NCBI RefSeq assembly: GCF_009258225.1
Contig: NZ_CP043617.1
Span: 1,054,001-1,118,000 of the forward strand
Reading direction: 5' to 3'
From: Sulfurimonas lithotrophica
GTDB lineage: Bacteria; Campylobacterota; Campylobacteria; Campylobacterales; Sulfurimonadaceae
Length of the DNA: 64,000 bases
Each line of letters starts with the position of its first letter. The stretch's first letter is position 1. The position numbers were made by a program, and so were the translations under genes. Shown here piece after piece: positions 62,918 to 64,000 of this stretch. The notes beneath the pieces were generated by a model. The model had not been told where the DNA came from. It worked only from the letters and a program-made list of their open reading frames with translations, and did not search any database.

Positions 62918-64000
62918 CTATACATTAAATCTAAAGTGCATTACATCACCGTCTTGCACAATATATTCTTTACCTTCAAGTCTCATTTTACCCGCTTCTT
63001 TTGACTTTTGTTCACCGCCACAAGATATAAAATCATCATAAGATATAACTTCTGCACGGATAAAACCTTTTTCAAAATCGTTATGAATAGCAGCTGCAGC
63101 ACGCGGTGCAGTTGAGTTTTGTCTTATTGTCCATGCACGTACCTCTTTTACACCTGCGGTAAAATAACTCATAAGACCAAGTTTATCAAAACCTTTATGG
63201 ATAATCTGTTCAAGTCCGGATTCTTCAACGCCAAGCTCGTCTAAAAACTCTTTAGCTTCTTCATCATCCAAACCTACTAGTTCTTCTTCAACTTTGGCAC
63301 AAAGTTTTATAAGCTCACAGTTATTCTTATGGGCATGTTCTTTTAGAACTTTTACGTATTCATTATCTTCTAAAAGACCGTCTTCATCAGTATTTGCACC
63401 ATACATTATCTCTTTGTTTGTTAAAAACCTAACTTCTTGGTTTAGTTGTTTGTACTCATCAGTATCGGCTTTAGAGAAATTCCTTGCAAGGTTTCCTTCA
63501 CCTAAGAACTCCAACAGCTCTTCTGCTACATCTAAGATGGCTTTCGCGCTTTTATCGGCTTTAGCTTGTCTTTTAAGTCTATCGATACGATTTGATAACA
63601 CCTCTATATCTGCTAAGATAAGTTCACCTTCGATTATCTCAACATCACGAAGTGGGTCTATACTTCCTTCGTTATGAACAATGTTTTCATCATCAAAACA
63701 TCTGACTATTTGTAAGATAACTTCTGTTTCGCGTATGTTTGACAAGAATTTATTTCCAAGCCCTTCACCTTTACTGGCACCCTTTACAAGTCCTGCAATA
63801 TCTACAAAGTCAAGTGTGGAGTATTGGATGCGTTCAGGATTTACTATTTTTGCAAGTTCTGCAAGTCTTGAATCAGGTACCGGAACGATTGCTTTATTTG
63901 GCTCTATAGTACAAAAAGGGTAGTTTGCAGCTTCTGCATTTTGTGCTTTTGTCAGTGCGTTGAAAGTTGTTGATTTACCTACGTTTGGAAGTCCTACTAG
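62918..64000 (-). CDS. ychF: Redox-regulated ribosome-associated ATPase YchF (5' truncated by window edge)
   Basis: YchF (Obg family, also called OLA1) is a conserved P-loop ATPase that binds ribosomes and affects stress responses. The reading frame stays open to the window end, where the P-loop GLPNVGKSTTFNAL is visible, so about eight N-terminal residues are missing; an internal ATG at 63745 is not the start. Also present are NYPFCTIEPN, VDIAGLVKGASKGEGLGNKFL, the long coiled-coil hairpin and a C-terminal TGS domain (EVRAWTIRQNSTAPRAAAAIH, VIQD-like YIVQDGDVMHFRFNV). The identity is secure. Confidence 0.97.
   Translation of the reverse strand, partial: LVGLPNVGKSTTFNALTKAQNAEAANYPFCTIEPNKAIVPVPDSRLAELAKIVNPERIQYSTLDFVDIAGLVKGASKGEGLGNKFLSNIRETEVILQIVRCFDDENIVHNEGSIDPLRDVEIIEGELILADIEVLSNRIDRLKRQAKADKSAKAILDVAEELLEFLGEGNLARNFSKADTDEYKQLNQEVRFLTNKEIMYGANTDEDGLLEDNEYVKVLKEHAHKNNCELIKLCAKVEEELVGLDDEEAKEFLDELGVEESGLEQIIHKGFDKLGLMSYFTAGVKEVRAWTIRQNSTAPRAAAAIHNDFEKGFIRAEVISYDDFISCGGEQKSKEAGKMRLEGKEYIVQDGDVMHFRFNV

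Noticed and set aside
1-64000. CRISPR arrays, insertion sequences, prophage or tRNA clusters
   Set aside because: Reading both strands showed no regular repeats, no transposase or integrase and no tRNA-like sequence.

Overview
The window is a dense, AT-rich stretch of bacterial chromosome from a member of the Campylobacterota (Epsilonproteobacteria), most likely Sulfurimonas or a close relative. This rests on the gene families and gene order, not on a database search. The evidence is: a fused CcsBA cytochrome c synthase with the lineage-typical QDSGGR motif; a type-E succinate:quinone reductase (SdhA, SdhB and a CCG-domain SdhE); a glyS beta subunit; a BioV-type pimeloyl-ACP esterase; and two gene blocks that from memory match Campylobacter jejuni and Helicobacter pylori (truA-lptF/G-prepilin peptidase-uppS-coaBC-glmU beside fliP, and aroB-mscS-mtaB-ftsH-like). 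No tRNA, rRNA, CRISPR array, insertion sequence or prophage was seen, and no gap between genes exceeds 300 bases. The longest is 25172-25440, where nothing was recognised. TTG and GTG starts are common.

Layout. 1-8201 (+): the end of ccsBA, a DUF2461 protein, hemH, a HAD phosphatase, a membrane coiled-coil protein overlapping a Cache-PAS-GGDEF-EAL protein, and a YbgC thioesterase. 8187-14040: a periplasmic-binding-fold protein and a family-4-like uracil-DNA glycosylase (-), a second GGDEF-EAL protein and a hybrid histidine kinase (+), and a superoxide reductase (-). 14202-25779: glyS, an MnmC-like oxidoreductase, a diguanylate cyclase, ElyC-like and AlkD-like proteins, lytic transglycosylase MltC, an L,D-transpeptidase, a CDGSH protein and small membrane proteins, ending in a small accessory pocket (24899-25779). 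25854-33079 (-): a Lol-like ABC exporter with a LolA-fold protein and an outer-membrane protein, followed by sbcD and sbcC. 33142-38976 (-): the six-gene truA-to-glmU operon. 39083-42799 (+): motA, motB, fliP, trmA and a small coiled-coil protein. 42888-52265 (+): an RCK-domain protein, aroB, an MscS channel, mtaB, an FtsH-like protein, bioV, mog and mtgA. 52322-59275: a cysteine-poor SdhB-SdhE-like fusion (+), exonuclease III, sdhABE and a degenerate GGDEF protein (-). 59378-64000: thiL, truD, psd and an unknown gene (+), then partial ychF (-).

The main functional themes are cytochrome c and heme supply and quinone-linked respiration (ccsBA, hemH, sdhABE), envelope biogenesis (uppS, glmU, LptF/G, MltC, MtgA, psd, Lol-like exporter), and signalling by c-di-GMP (four GGDEF/EAL proteins, of which only one keeps an intact cyclase motif).

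The most interesting discovery candidate is 52322-53455. It looks like a complete SdhB fold joined to the second half of SdhE in which almost all iron-sulfur cysteines have been lost, encoded about 1 kb from the genuine sdhABE operon. Second is the FtsH-like protein at 48318-49958, which keeps its AAA+ motifs but has lost the HExxH zinc site.
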